From NCBI GenBank assembly GCA_041581055.1, contig JBFGCT010000017.1, positions 1 to 37,133 of the forward strand: 37,133 nucleotides of DNA. Reading direction: 5' to 3'. The notes beneath the pieces are model-generated. The model was not told the origin of the DNA. It ran no database searches and saw nothing but the letters and a program-made list of their open reading frames with translations. Source of the stretch: JBFGCT01 sp041581055. GTDB taxonomy: Bacteria > Actinomycetota > Acidimicrobiia > Acidimicrobiales > Ilumatobacteraceae. Position numbers and translations under genes: made by a program. Position 1 is the stretch's first letter; the number at the start of each line of letters is the position of its first letter. Shown here one piece after another: positions 24,304 through 31,503 of the stretch.

Positions 24304-24945
24304 ATGATCCGGGTATTCCTGCTCGACGACCACGAGGTGGTGCGCCGCGGCGTGGCGGCCACACTCGACGCGGAGGACGACATCACCGTCGTCGGCGAGG
24401 CCTCGCGGACCGCCGACGCGCTGGCCGTGATCCGTGAGTGCAAACCGGACGTGGCGGTCCTCGACGTGCGCCTCGACGACGGCAACGGCATCGACGTCTG
24501 CCGAGAGATCTCCTCCGAGTTCGAGGACGTCAAGTCGCTGATCCTCACGTCCTTCGACAGCGATCGGGCGATCGTCGACGCCGGCCTGGCGGGCGCGGCC
24601 GGATTCGTCCTCAAGCAGATCCGCAGCAACGACCTGATCGACGCGATCAGGCAGGTCGCCAGCGGCCGGCAACTGCTCGACTCCGCGGAGGTGCGGCTGG
24701 CGATCCGACGCCTGCGCGACAGCGAGGAGGGCCGCCTGTACGACCTGACCCCGCAGGAACGGCGGATCTTCGACTACATCGGCGAGGGACACACCAACCG
24801 GCAGATCGCGCAGCAGATGTACCTTGCCGAGAAGACGGTCAAGAACTACGTCTCGAACCTGCTGGCCAAACTCGGGATGTCGCGTCGCACCGAGGCCGCG
24901 GCGCTCGCGGCGCGGCTGGAGGAACGCCACCGGCACGGCGAGTGA
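24304..24945 (+). CDS. devR: DosR/DevR-like NarL-family response regulator
   Basis: The 213-residue protein closely resembles mycobacterial DosR/DevR from end to end. The receiver (1-118) has D8-D9, phospho-acceptor D54 in VLDVRLDDGNG, T82 and K104, the same numbers as in M. tuberculosis DosR. The LuxR-type helix-turn-helix (about 146-208) includes NRQIAQQMYLAEKTVKNYVS, keeping the DNA-contacting Lys-Asn pair at K180-N181, and LLAKLGMSRRTEAA. When phosphorylated it should dimerise and activate dormancy genes. AGGAGG abuts the ATG directly, an unusually short spacing. The cognate kinase is probably the convergent DosS-like gene 18 bases downstream. Confidence 0.88.
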   Translation: MIRVFLLDDHEVVRRGVAATLDAEDDITVVGEASRTADALAVIRECKPDVAVLDVRLDDGNGIDVCREISSEFEDVKSLILTSFDSDRAIVDAGLAGAAGFVLKQIRSNDLIDAIRQVASGRQLLDSAEVRLAIRRLRDSEEGRLYDLTPQERRIFDYIGEGHTNRQIAQQMYLAEKTVKNYVSNLLAKLGMSRRTEAAALAARLEERHRHGE

Positions 24946-24963
24946 CCCGCCGCCGCGGCGGGC

Positions 24964-25935
24964 TCAGACCGGCACGCGCCACGTCAGCCGCGTGCCGGCC
25001 GGCTCGCCGCTGTCGACCGTGCAGGTTCCGCCGAGTTCGGCGGCGCGCCACATCATGTTCGTCAACCCGCCCTGCCGTTTCGGCACCGGAGAGATTCCGA
25101 CGCCGTTGTCCGCGATCACCAGTCGCAGCGCGACGTCGGCGCGCTCGATCTCCACGGTGACCTCGGTGGCCTGGGCGTGCCGGCTCACGTTGGAGAGACC
25201 CTCGGTCACCGTCGCCAGCAGCTGTTCGGCGACGTGGTCCGGCAGGTCGGACAGCGATCCGCTGATCGTCAGTTTCGGCCGGAAGCCGAGATGCTGGGTC
25301 CGGACGTCGACGAGTTCGGTCAGCTGTGCCGACAGGCTGCGCTCCTCGCTCGCCCCGAGCCGGAAGATCGTGTCGCGCAGCTCCTTGATCGTGTCGTCGA
25401 GCTCGTCGATCGTCGCCTGGATCCGCTCGCCGACGATCGACGGCTCGGCCTGGCCGGCAACCGCCTGCAAACTCATCCCGACGGCGAAGAGGCGCTGGAT
25501 GACCATGTCATGGAGATCGCGGGCGATTCGCTCGCGGTCCTTGAGCAGGGCGACGTTGGAGAGCGCCTCCTCGCGATCGGTGACGTCGCGGACGGTGGCG
25601 ATCGTGTACTGCTCGCCGTCGGACATCATCGGGCTGAGGCTGATCTCGACCGGGAACATCGTGCCGTCGGCGTGTTCGGCGAACAGCCTGAGCCCGCTCC
25701 CCATCGATCGCGACTCCGGCCGCCGGACGTAGCGGTTCCGATGGCCGACGTGCGCGGCGCGGTGTTCCGCGGGGACCAGTTGCTCGACGGGCGAACCGAC
25801 GAGCTCGTCGGCCGAGCGACCGAAGATCGCCGACGCCGACGGGTTGGCGACCCTGATCAGGCCCGCGCCGTCGACCAGGAGCAGTCCGTCGGGCGACGCT
25901 TCGAGCAGCGCTGTCGCCAACTCGTGCTCGTTCAT
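24964..25935 (-). CDS. DosS-like sensor histidine kinase with PAS input
   Basis: The 323 residues comprise a PAS domain (about 5-118), a HisKA_3 dimerisation domain with RERIARDLHDMVIQRLFAVGMSLQ around the phospho-acceptor H142, and a GHKL ATPase (N box near EGLSNVSRH, G1 IADNGVG 274-280, G2 near RQGGLTNM). The H-box is almost the DosS/DosT sequence. Those sensors use two GAF domains, one holding haem; here a single PAS replaces them, so the signal may be different or bound by another cofactor. AAGGGA lies 9 bases before the ATG 25935. It would phosphorylate the convergent DosR-like regulator. Confidence 0.87.
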   Translation of the reverse strand: MNEHELATALLEASPDGLLLVDGAGLIRVANPSASAIFGRSADELVGSPVEQLVPAEHRAAHVGHRNRYVRRPESRSMGSGLRLFAEHADGTMFPVEISLSPMMSDGEQYTIATVRDVTDREEALSNVALLKDRERIARDLHDMVIQRLFAVGMSLQAVAGQAEPSIVGERIQATIDELDDTIKELRDTIFRLGASEERSLSAQLTELVDVRTQHLGFRPKLTISGSLSDLPDHVAEQLLATVTEGLSNVSRHAQATEVTVEIERADVALRLVIADNGVGISPVPKRQGGLTNMMWRAAELGGTCTVDSGEPAGTRLTWRVPV

Positions 25936-25975
25936 GAACCGGCTCCCTTCGGCGCGTCGCGCGACTCGCGCCCTG

Positions 25976-26005
25976 ATCGTAGGCAACCCGCGCGGCCGCT
26001 CCCAA
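25976..26005 (-). promoter_or_regulatory. Candidate promoter of the DosS-like gene
   Basis: On the minus strand TTGGGA (26005-26000) and TACGAT (25981-25976) are separated by 18 bases, a fair sigma-70-type pair about 40 bases before the start codon. A DosR-like core, GGGACGTCAGACCC (26041-26054, 11 of 14 matches), lies just upstream at the end of the neighbouring USP gene. Confidence 0.35.
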
Positions 26006-26046
26006 GGCCCCCGGGCGCACCGCTCCGGCGCCGCCCGGGCGGGACG

Positions 26047-26892
26047 TCAGACCCGGCTCGCCGTCGTCGAGCCGGCGGGTGCGGCGTCTTCGACCCACGG
26101 TGGGCGGACGAGCAGCACCGGGCACGGCGCACGGCGCACGAACCCCGCTGCGGTGCTGCCGATCCGCAGCCGCGACAACCCGGTGCGGCCGTGGGTCGTC
26201 GCGACGACGAGTGACGCGCCCATCCGCCCCGCGAAGTCGGCCACCGCGCCCTCCGGGCTCGCACCGTGTAGCACCTCGAACTCGATCTGATGCTTGGAGG
26301 CCTCGGCGAGATGGCGGGCGAGCCGGGCCGGATAGGACGACTCGACAACGTGCTCGGAGACGCGCAGCGCCGGCTCGTTGACCTCGACGATCCAGGGCCG
26401 CACGCCGAGCTCGATCGCCCACGCGGCGGCCAGCGGCAGGGCCTGCTCGGACAGCGCGCTGCCGTCGACGGTCACGATCAACGGCCCGTCGAGGCGAGCG
26501 CTCTCGACGTTCGGCCCCACGACGACGATCGGCCCGTACTCCCGATGGAGCAGATCCTCGGTCACGCTGCCCAGAAGGGCGGCCGAGCGGCCCCTCCCGT
26601 GCGAGGACATCACGACGGTGGCTTCGGGGCGCCGCTGGAGCAGCAGCGCGAGCGCACCGGCGACGGTGTCGTCGGTCAGCTCGACATGCGGGATCAGCTC
26701 GACATCGTCGACGCCGAGGTCGCGGACACCGTCGAGGACGCGACGGCGGGCATCGACCACGTCGCGTTCGTGCAGCACGACTTCGACGACATCGACGGGC
26801 GCGTCACATCGTCGACCGAGCTCGACCGCCACCGCGGCGGCACTCCACGACTCCGGCGAGCCGTCGACCGGCACCATCAGTCGCTGCACCAT
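26047..26892 (-). CDS. Tandem-domain universal stress protein (USP 2)
   Basis: The 281 residues hold two USP domains (about 1-132 and 139-272). The first begins LMVPVDGSPESW and has the SSHGRGRSAALLGS nucleotide motif; the second begins LIVTVDGSALSEQ and has TTHGRTGLSRLRIGS. It is diverged from the other two USPs here: the second domain is closer to the single-domain UspA type. ATG 26892 is preceded by AAAGGGG. It lies downstream of the CBS/PNPOx pair on the same strand, but its own DosR-like site in the 129-bp gap suggests an independent promoter. Confidence 0.87.
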   Translation of the reverse strand: MVQRLMVPVDGSPESWSAAAVAVELGRRCDAPVDVVEVVLHERDVVDARRRVLDGVRDLGVDDVELIPHVELTDDTVAGALALLLQRRPEATVVMSSHGRGRSAALLGSVTEDLLHREYGPIVVVGPNVESARLDGPLIVTVDGSALSEQALPLAAAWAIELGVRPWIVEVNEPALRVSEHVVESSYPARLARHLAEASKHQIEFEVLHGASPEGAVADFAGRMGASLVVATTHGRTGLSRLRIGSTAAGFVRRAPCPVLLVRPPWVEDAAPAGSTTASRV

Positions 26893-26995
26893 CGGATACC
26901 CCTTTCCGGCCGCGCCACAGCTCGGCGCGTCGCCTGCGTGCGGGCCGAGGACGGTCCCGCAGCTCAAGCATCTCCGACTCTCCCGCTGGCGCACA

Positions 26996-27009
26996 GGGCC
27001 GTTCGTCCC
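26996..27009 (-). promoter_or_regulatory. DosR-box-like site upstream of USP gene 2
   Basis: Read on the minus strand, GGGACGAACGGCCC matches 11 of 14 core positions of the DosR box. It begins 104 bases before the USP 2 start, just past the stop of the preceding PNPOx-like gene. Confidence 0.5.
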
Positions 27010-27021
27010 GCGGGACGACGG

Positions 27022-27489
27022 TCAGCCGGTTCGCACGAACCGGCGCCCGGAGATCGATCGGGGCGAGATCCTGACGAAGAACGGCTTGCGCGACGAGTGC
27101 CAGGGGCGCAGCTCGATCTCGAACGCGTCGAAGACGTCGATCCGTCCGTGGATGGTCTCCGCGCTCCCCTTCAGCACCACGCTCCACGCCACGCCATTCT
27201 CCAAGTCGGAGTCGTCGGCCTCGAACGCGATGTCGGCCGTTCCGGACACGTGCGACAACTTGGTCCCGACCGCCGTGCGGAACACGATCGTCCCATGGTC
27301 GACCACGTAGTTGATCGGGAAGATCTCGACGTCGCCTCCGCTGGCCATCGCGACGCGCCCGACGTCGACCGTGCGCAGCAGCCGCCAGCTCTCCGACTCC
27401 GACAGGACCTCGGCCTGCAACCCGTCGGCGCCGACGTCGTCGCCGGTCTGCCCGTCGTCGGTGGGCTGGTCGAGGTCCATCACGCTCAT
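27022..27489 (-). CDS. PNPOx-like FMN-binding protein 1
   Basis: The 155 residues match the small pyridoxamine 5'-phosphate oxidase-like split-barrel family. Typical features are a SESWRLLRTVDVGRVAM opening after a 25-residue acidic lead, FPINYVVDHGTIVFRTAVGTK (about 57-77) and a WSVVLKG strand. Members bind FMN or F420 and often act as reductases; the exact reaction is unknown. Related proteins, such as Rv3129, are in the mycobacterial DosR regulon. It starts 10 bases after the CBS gene's stop and is surely in the same operon. Confidence 0.83.
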   Translation of the reverse strand: MSVMDLDQPTDDGQTGDDVGADGLQAEVLSESESWRLLRTVDVGRVAMASGGDVEIFPINYVVDHGTIVFRTAVGTKLSHVSGTADIAFEADDSDLENGVAWSVVLKGSAETIHGRIDVFDAFEIELRPWHSSRKPFFVRISPRSISGRRFVRTG

Positions 27490-27499
27490 TCCACCACAC

Positions 27500-27952
27500 T
27501 CAGACCGGCGCCGGAACCGGTGGGGCGTCGTGGCCGTGCGGGAACATGATCTGCGCGGCGACCACGTTCGTGATGTCGGTCATGTGGTTGGTCAGCGCGA
27601 CCAACACATCGTCCATCGAGACGACGCCGACCACCTTGCCGTGTTCGACGATCGGGACGCGGCGCACGGCGTGGTGCATGAAGACGTGCATCAGATCCTC
27701 GAGCTCGGCTCGGGGATCGAGCGAGACCAGGTCGGTCGACATCAGCGCGTCGACGCGAGCGTCGGACGTGATGCCCTTGGCGATGCCGCGCGTGACGATG
27801 TCGCGGTCGGTCACGATGCCGACGGGGCGTTCGTGATCGACGACGATCAACGCCCCGACTCCCTGCGCGGCCATCAGGGCGGCGGCGGCGGCGACGGTCG
27901 CGTCACCGCTGATGACGACGGGCTGCCGGACGGAGAAGTCGCTCACTTTCAT
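27500..27952 (-). CDS. Two-CBS-domain protein, Hrp1-like
   Basis: The 150 residues are two CBS domains in tandem (about 1-60 and 72-135), the full extent of stand-alone CBS proteins such as mycobacterial hypoxic response protein 1. Motifs GVGALIVVDHERPVGIVTDRDIV and VRRVPIVEHGKVVGVVSMDDV are the classic CBS strand-helix ends that bind adenosyl nucleotides. The start ATG 27952 has no clear ribosome site, and a DosR-like site begins only 36 bases upstream, which would fit a leaderless or short-leader transcript. It is first in an operon with the PNPOx-like gene. Confidence 0.87.
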   Translation of the reverse strand: MKVSDFSVRQPVVISGDATVAAAAALMAAQGVGALIVVDHERPVGIVTDRDIVTRGIAKGITSDARVDALMSTDLVSLDPRAELEDLMHVFMHHAVRRVPIVEHGKVVGVVSMDDVLVALTNHMTDITNVVAAQIMFPHGHDAPPVPAPV

Positions 27953-27987
27953 GTCTTCAGCGTCACCGGCGCCGCGGCGGCCAGGTA

Positions 27988-28001
27988 GAGCAGAAAGTCC
28001 C
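27988..28001 (-). promoter_or_regulatory. DosR-box-like site between divergent CBS and USP genes
   Basis: On the minus strand GGGACTTTCTGCTC has a perfect left half and a weaker right half (10 of 14). It is in the 134-bp divergent gap between the CBS gene (minus) and USP 3 (plus), so one site could serve both. Confidence 0.4.
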
Positions 28002-28086
28002 CGCCCGCCCGCCGACGGTCGCCCGTACGTGCCGGCGGGTCGAATGCCTCTAGCAGAACCGCCGCCGGCGGTCGCACGATCGGGCC

Positions 28087-28977
28087 ATGCCCCAGCGATG
28101 GATCGTCGGCAGCGACGGATCCCAGCAGTCGCTCGCCGCCCTCCGCTGGGCGGTCGCCCACGCCGCACGGGCCGACGCCGAGATCACCGCGGTATGCGCC
28201 TTCCGCGTTCCGTTGACGTTGTCGATGCTCGCCGCCAGGCGGGGCTTCGACGTCGACCGGCTCGGCATGGAGGCCGAGGCGCGCCATGTGCTCCACGAGG
28301 CGATCGAGACCGTCGGCGGGCCGCCGGTGCAGACGCTCGTCGTCGAGGACCACCCGAGCGCGGCGCTGCTCGCGGCGGCCGAGGACGCGTCGTTGCTGAT
28401 CGTCGGCCGGCGCGGCGGTGGCGGCTTCCGCCACCTGGTCCTCGGTTCGGTCAGCGCGCACTGCGCGACCCATTCCGCCGTGCCCGTCGTCGTCGTGCCG
28501 CCGGCGTGGGACTCGGCGCCGTTCTCGTCGGCCGTCGTCGGCTTCGACGGCAGCGGCAACGCCTGCGCCGCATTGCGCTGGGCGCTCGACTTCGTCCCCG
28601 ACGAGATCCCGGTCCGGCTGGTCATGGCGATCGAGCCGGCGCCGTGGTTGAGCGAGGACATCACGCTGGCCCGCTTCCCTGACGAGGTGCGCCGGGAGGA
28701 GCAACGGCTGATCGAGTCGGCCGACGCCGTCGACACCGCCCGTCGGACGGCCCGTGAGGTCATGTTGCACGGTCCGCGACAGGCCCTCGCCGAGGCGACC
28801 GCCACGACCGATCTCGTCGTCGTCGGTGCCCGCGGACACGGGCGGATCGGGTCGGCGCTGCTCGGCTCGGTCAGCACGTGGATCCTGCACAACGCGCCGT
28901 GCCCGGTCGCCGTCGTTCCTGGTCCGACGGACGGCGAACCGGCGGACGGCGAACCGGCGGCGGGGTCGAGGCGCTAG
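28087..28977 (+). CDS. Tandem-domain universal stress protein (USP 3)
   Basis: The 296-residue protein has two USP domains (about 4-143 and 150-285), opening with WIVGSDGSQQS and AVVGFDGSGNA. Nucleotide motifs are GRRGGGGFRHLVLGS and GARGHGRIGSALLGS. It closely resembles USP 1 in domain layout, suggesting duplication. No strong ribosome site precedes the ATG, so the mRNA may be leaderless like that of the divergent CBS gene. The C terminus ends in a duplicated GEPADGEPA tail. It converges on PNPOx-like gene 2 with 37 bases between. Confidence 0.89.
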   Translation: MPQRWIVGSDGSQQSLAALRWAVAHAARADAEITAVCAFRVPLTLSMLAARRGFDVDRLGMEAEARHVLHEAIETVGGPPVQTLVVEDHPSAALLAAAEDASLLIVGRRGGGGFRHLVLGSVSAHCATHSAVPVVVVPPAWDSAPFSSAVVGFDGSGNACAALRWALDFVPDEIPVRLVMAIEPAPWLSEDITLARFPDEVRREEQRLIESADAVDTARRTAREVMLHGPRQALAEATATTDLVVVGARGHGRIGSALLGSVSTWILHNAPCPVAVVPGPTDGEPADGEPAAGSRR

Positions 28978-29014
28978 CTGGGCGGGCAGGGCGCCGGCGG
29001 GTCGGGCGCGTCGC

Positions 29015-29557
29015 TCAGTCGGGGTGCAGGCGCGGCGCGCCTTCGTGGAACTCGACCCCGGGGGCGGGTTCGACGGCGACCTCGGGCGCGTCGTGCGCGT
29101 CGCTCGACCCGCGCCAGCCGACCGAGTTGTCAGGGGCCACCTCGTCGATCACGTGGAACCGGCGGCCGGTCACCAGCGTCGGCGCGATCCGCACGAAGTC
29201 GGGCTTCTGGCTGACGACCCACGGGAACAGCGGCAGATCCTCGGCCGCGAACATCTCCATCATGCGCTCGATCTGGTGCGCCAGCCCTTTGACCACGACG
29301 CTCCACGCCGTGCGCTCGCGGGGCACGTACCCGTCGATCTCGAAGGCGACGTGGTGGTTCAGCACCGCGCCGGCGAGCTTGGTGCCCGGGCCGCTGCGGA
29401 ACACGATGCCACCGTCGTCGACGACGTAGTTGATCGGGAAGATGTCCGGTTGGCCGGCGATGTCGACGGCGATCCGCCCGACCGATGTCGACGACAGCAA
29501 CTCCCAACACTGGGCCTCGTCGAGGACTTCGATCCCTGGCTGCGAGCTGGCGTCCAT
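29015..29557 (-). CDS. PNPOx-like FMN-binding protein 2
   Basis: The 180-residue product is a paralogue of the first PNPOx-like protein: DEAQCWELLSSTSVGRIAV, then FPINYVVDDGGIVFRSGPGTK and WSVVVKG recur in the same order. It adds a C-terminal acidic tail of about 35 residues. I start at ATG 29557; an in-frame ATG at 29575 adds six residues and is also possible. A palindromic DosR-like site sits 29 bases upstream of 29557, so a very short leader is implied. The substrate is unknown. Confidence 0.82.
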   Translation of the reverse strand: MDASSQPGIEVLDEAQCWELLSSTSVGRIAVDIAGQPDIFPINYVVDDGGIVFRSGPGTKLAGAVLNHHVAFEIDGYVPRERTAWSVVVKGLAHQIERMMEMFAAEDLPLFPWVVSQKPDFVRIAPTLVTGRRFHVIDEVAPDNSVGWRGSSDAHDAPEVAVEPAPGVEFHEGAPRLHPD

Positions 29558-29585
29558 GTTCCCATCTGAGCACATACGCGCCCGT

Positions 29586-29599
29586 CGGACCAGGGTCCG
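29586..29599. promoter_or_regulatory. DosR-box-like palindrome upstream of PNPOx gene 2
   Basis: CGGACCAGGGTCCG has perfectly complementary arms CGGACC/GGTCCG. It keeps the GGAC-N4-GTCC heart of the DosR box but matches only 9 of 14 positions overall. The location right before the gene supports a regulatory role. Confidence 0.4.
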
Positions 29600-29615
29600 A
29601 GGTCACTCCGGCCGC

Positions 29616-30017
29616 TCAGGCGGCGCGGCCCGGTAGCGGCACGAGTTGCAGCAGCAAGAGGTCGCGGCCCGACACCCGGCACCCACTCGACACCACGAGC
29701 TCCATCGCGATGTCACGCGCGCCTCGCCGGCGGACCGCGCAGGGGCCGAAGGATTCGGCGTCGGGTGAGCGCGCCGCGTGAGCGAGGCACCCGCCGATCG
29801 AGACGCCGGACAGCGGCAGGACATGTTGGCCGATCGGCTCTTGGACGAGCTCGTACCGCATGCGGCCGAGCAGCTCCGCGGCGGCGGCGTTCACGTCGAC
29901 CACGACGCCCGCCGTCGTCACGGTCAGCAGCGCGACCCGGGCGTGGTTGAACACGACCGGTTCCAGCCGGTTCGCCGGCCGCTCGGCGGACCGCGGCGGG
30001 AGCGCGAGATCCGTCAT
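29616..30017 (-). CDS. Small PAS-domain protein
   Basis: The 133 residues are little more than one PAS fold: ALLTVTTAGVVVDVNAAAAELLGRMRYELVQEPIG (about 29-63) is the classic PAS start with the N-A-A-x-x-L-x-G helix, and the end MELVVSSG...LLLLQLVPL gives the closing strands. No output domain is present, so it should work through a partner. Its ATG overlaps the stop of the upstream 243-residue gene (ATGA), so the two are translationally coupled and likely interact. Position at the end of a flagellar operon hints at a role in motility signalling, which is inference. Confidence 0.72.
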   Translation of the reverse strand: MTDLALPPRSAERPANRLEPVVFNHARVALLTVTTAGVVVDVNAAAAELLGRMRYELVQEPIGQHVLPLSGVSIGGCLAHAARSPDAESFGPCAVRRRGARDIAMELVVSSGCRVSGRDLLLLQLVPLPGRAA

Positions 30018-30745
30018 CGGCGGCGGGCCCGGGTGCAGTTCTCGGTGTCGGTGACCGACTCGCCGAGCAGCGCGGCGACCCGGGTCGGGACGAGTGCCCC
30101 CACGCGGTGGGCGAGGAAGTCGGGCCGGCTGGTCACCCCCTGGCCGCCGTGGTTGTACAGCACCCGTCCGAGCTCCACGGAACGTTCCGAGTCGGCGGGG
30201 GACGCCTCGATCACCCGCTCGATCCGGCGGGCCGCGGCGTTGGTCGAAGCGACCGCCGCGGCGAGCTGCAGCAGGACCAGGTCGAACTCCTCCGGGCTGC
30301 CGACGACCACCTCGTCCAACCTGGTCACCAGCGCCGGCACCAGCTTGGCGGCCTCGCCTCGGTGACGGTCGAAGACGTCGATCCTGCCGGCGATGGCGAT
30401 CGTCGTCCATGCGAGATTGGCGTCGTAGCGGCGCCGTTCGAGCTCGCAGTACGCGGCGTGCAGTCTGGCCGGGCAGAGACCAGGCGCCCGCTCGAGGAGC
30501 TGCTCCACCGTGAGCCCACAGCGCAGCGCGTTGAGCACGGCGGTCACGTCGGATCGGCGGATCGACACCGGGCGACGCTCGCCGAGCGTCGCCAGCTCGC
30601 CGATGAACACGGCCTCCTCCTCGGGGGTGGCCAATCGGTTGCGGCCGACCCACGGCATCCAGCTGGCGTGCTGGTGCCGGGGGGCGCTCGGCGACGGCCC
30701 TGGGGTGGGCGATTCGGTCACCTTGGTGGTGATTGGTGGATTCAT
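30014..30745 (-). CDS. Unknown 243-aa helical protein in the flagellar operon
   Basis: The start is ATG 30745, which has GGAGGAG six bases upstream; an earlier in-frame ATG at 30835 lacks a site. The first 35 residues are Pro/Ser/Thr-rich and disordered. The rest looks helical: LTVEQLLERAPGLCPARLHAAYCELERRRYDAN resembles a recruitment or anti-sigma-like helical domain, and EFDLVLLQLAAAVASTNAAARRIERVIEASPADSERSVELGRVLY could be a further bundle. I recognise no family. It lies 86 bases after fliL and is coupled to the PAS gene. Confidence 0.65.
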   Translation of the reverse strand: MNPPITTKVTESPTPGPSPSAPRHQHASWMPWVGRNRLATPEEEAVFIGELATLGERRPVSIRRSDVTAVLNALRCGLTVEQLLERAPGLCPARLHAAYCELERRRYDANLAWTTIAIAGRIDVFDRHRGEAAKLVPALVTRLDEVVVGSPEEFDLVLLQLAAAVASTNAAARRIERVIEASPADSERSVELGRVLYNHGGQGVTSRPDFLAHRVGALVPTRVAALLGESVTDTENCTRARRR

Positions 30746-30831
30746 GATGACTCCTCCGTGAGTCGATGCGTTGCTTCCCATGCGCTCGAGTGTCTCGATC
30801 GGGCCCGTGTTGGACGGCTCGTCGTGGCGGC

Positions 30832-31356
30832 TCACTGCATGACGAACTCGGTGTAGTAGACGAACACGACGTCCTCGCCGTAGTGCGGGGCAAGACCCTC
30901 CACGAGCTCGAGGCGGGCGGCCTCGCGGCCCTCGGCGGTGGCGAGCTCGTCGATGCCGCGGCCCGAGAACGTGTGCAGCACGACATCGCTCGCGGCGGCG
31001 ACGGAGAAGTCATCGGCGCTCCCGTGCCCGAAGTCGACGTCGGGCGACAGGCCGAGCGACACGGCGACCCGCAGGTAGTGCCCGTCGGCGAGGTTCACGT
31101 TGACGGCGTCGAGATCGATCACGACGCCGACGTGGTGCTCGGCCTCCTCGGCCTCGTCCTCGGCGCCCTCGGTCGACTCGCTCGACCCCGCCGACTCCTC
31201 GGCGACCGCCGCCCCGCCGCCCCCGCCCATCTTCCCGCCGAGCACATACCCGACGCCGAGCAGCACCACGGCCAGGAGCACGGTGAGGATCATCTTCTTC
31301 GGACCGGCCTTGCCGGTCGGCTCTGGCTCGTCGCCAGGTGACGTCGTGTCGGGCAT
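30832..31356 (-). CDS. fliL: Flagellar basal-body protein FliL
   Basis: The 174-residue product has a short cytoplasmic N terminus, one membrane helix (about 22-40), a Gly/acidic linker and a periplasmic domain ending VVFVYYTEFVMQ, the YFTEFVVQ-type end that marks FliL. FliL sits around the stator at the basal body and supports torque. The linker with GGKMGGGGG and the ESTEGAEDEAEEAEHH run is longer than in many family members. It follows motB after 147 bases; that gap contains no gene I can see. Confidence 0.85.
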   Translation of the reverse strand: MPDTTSPGDEPEPTGKAGPKKMILTVLLAVVLLGVGYVLGGKMGGGGGAAVAEESAGSSESTEGAEDEAEEAEHHVGVVIDLDAVNVNLADGHYLRVAVSLGLSPDVDFGHGSADDFSVAAASDVVLHTFSGRGIDELATAEGREAARLELVEGLAPHYGEDVVFVYYTEFVMQ

Positions 31357-31503
31357 CGTGCAAACTTCCTGTTCGCGCCATGTTCGGATCGGTGATGACG
31401 ACCAGCCGTCCGTGCCGGTCGGGTCTCGACTGTCCGCAGCAGCGCAGCGTGCGCCGGGGGGAGCCCTCCGATTTCTCCGCGATCGGCGGCCCGTCGAGCC
31501 TGG

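Noticed and set aside
23071..24936. 621-codon minus-strand frame across USP 1 and dosR
   Set aside because: It is antisense to two clear genes, low-complexity, and shows no domain.
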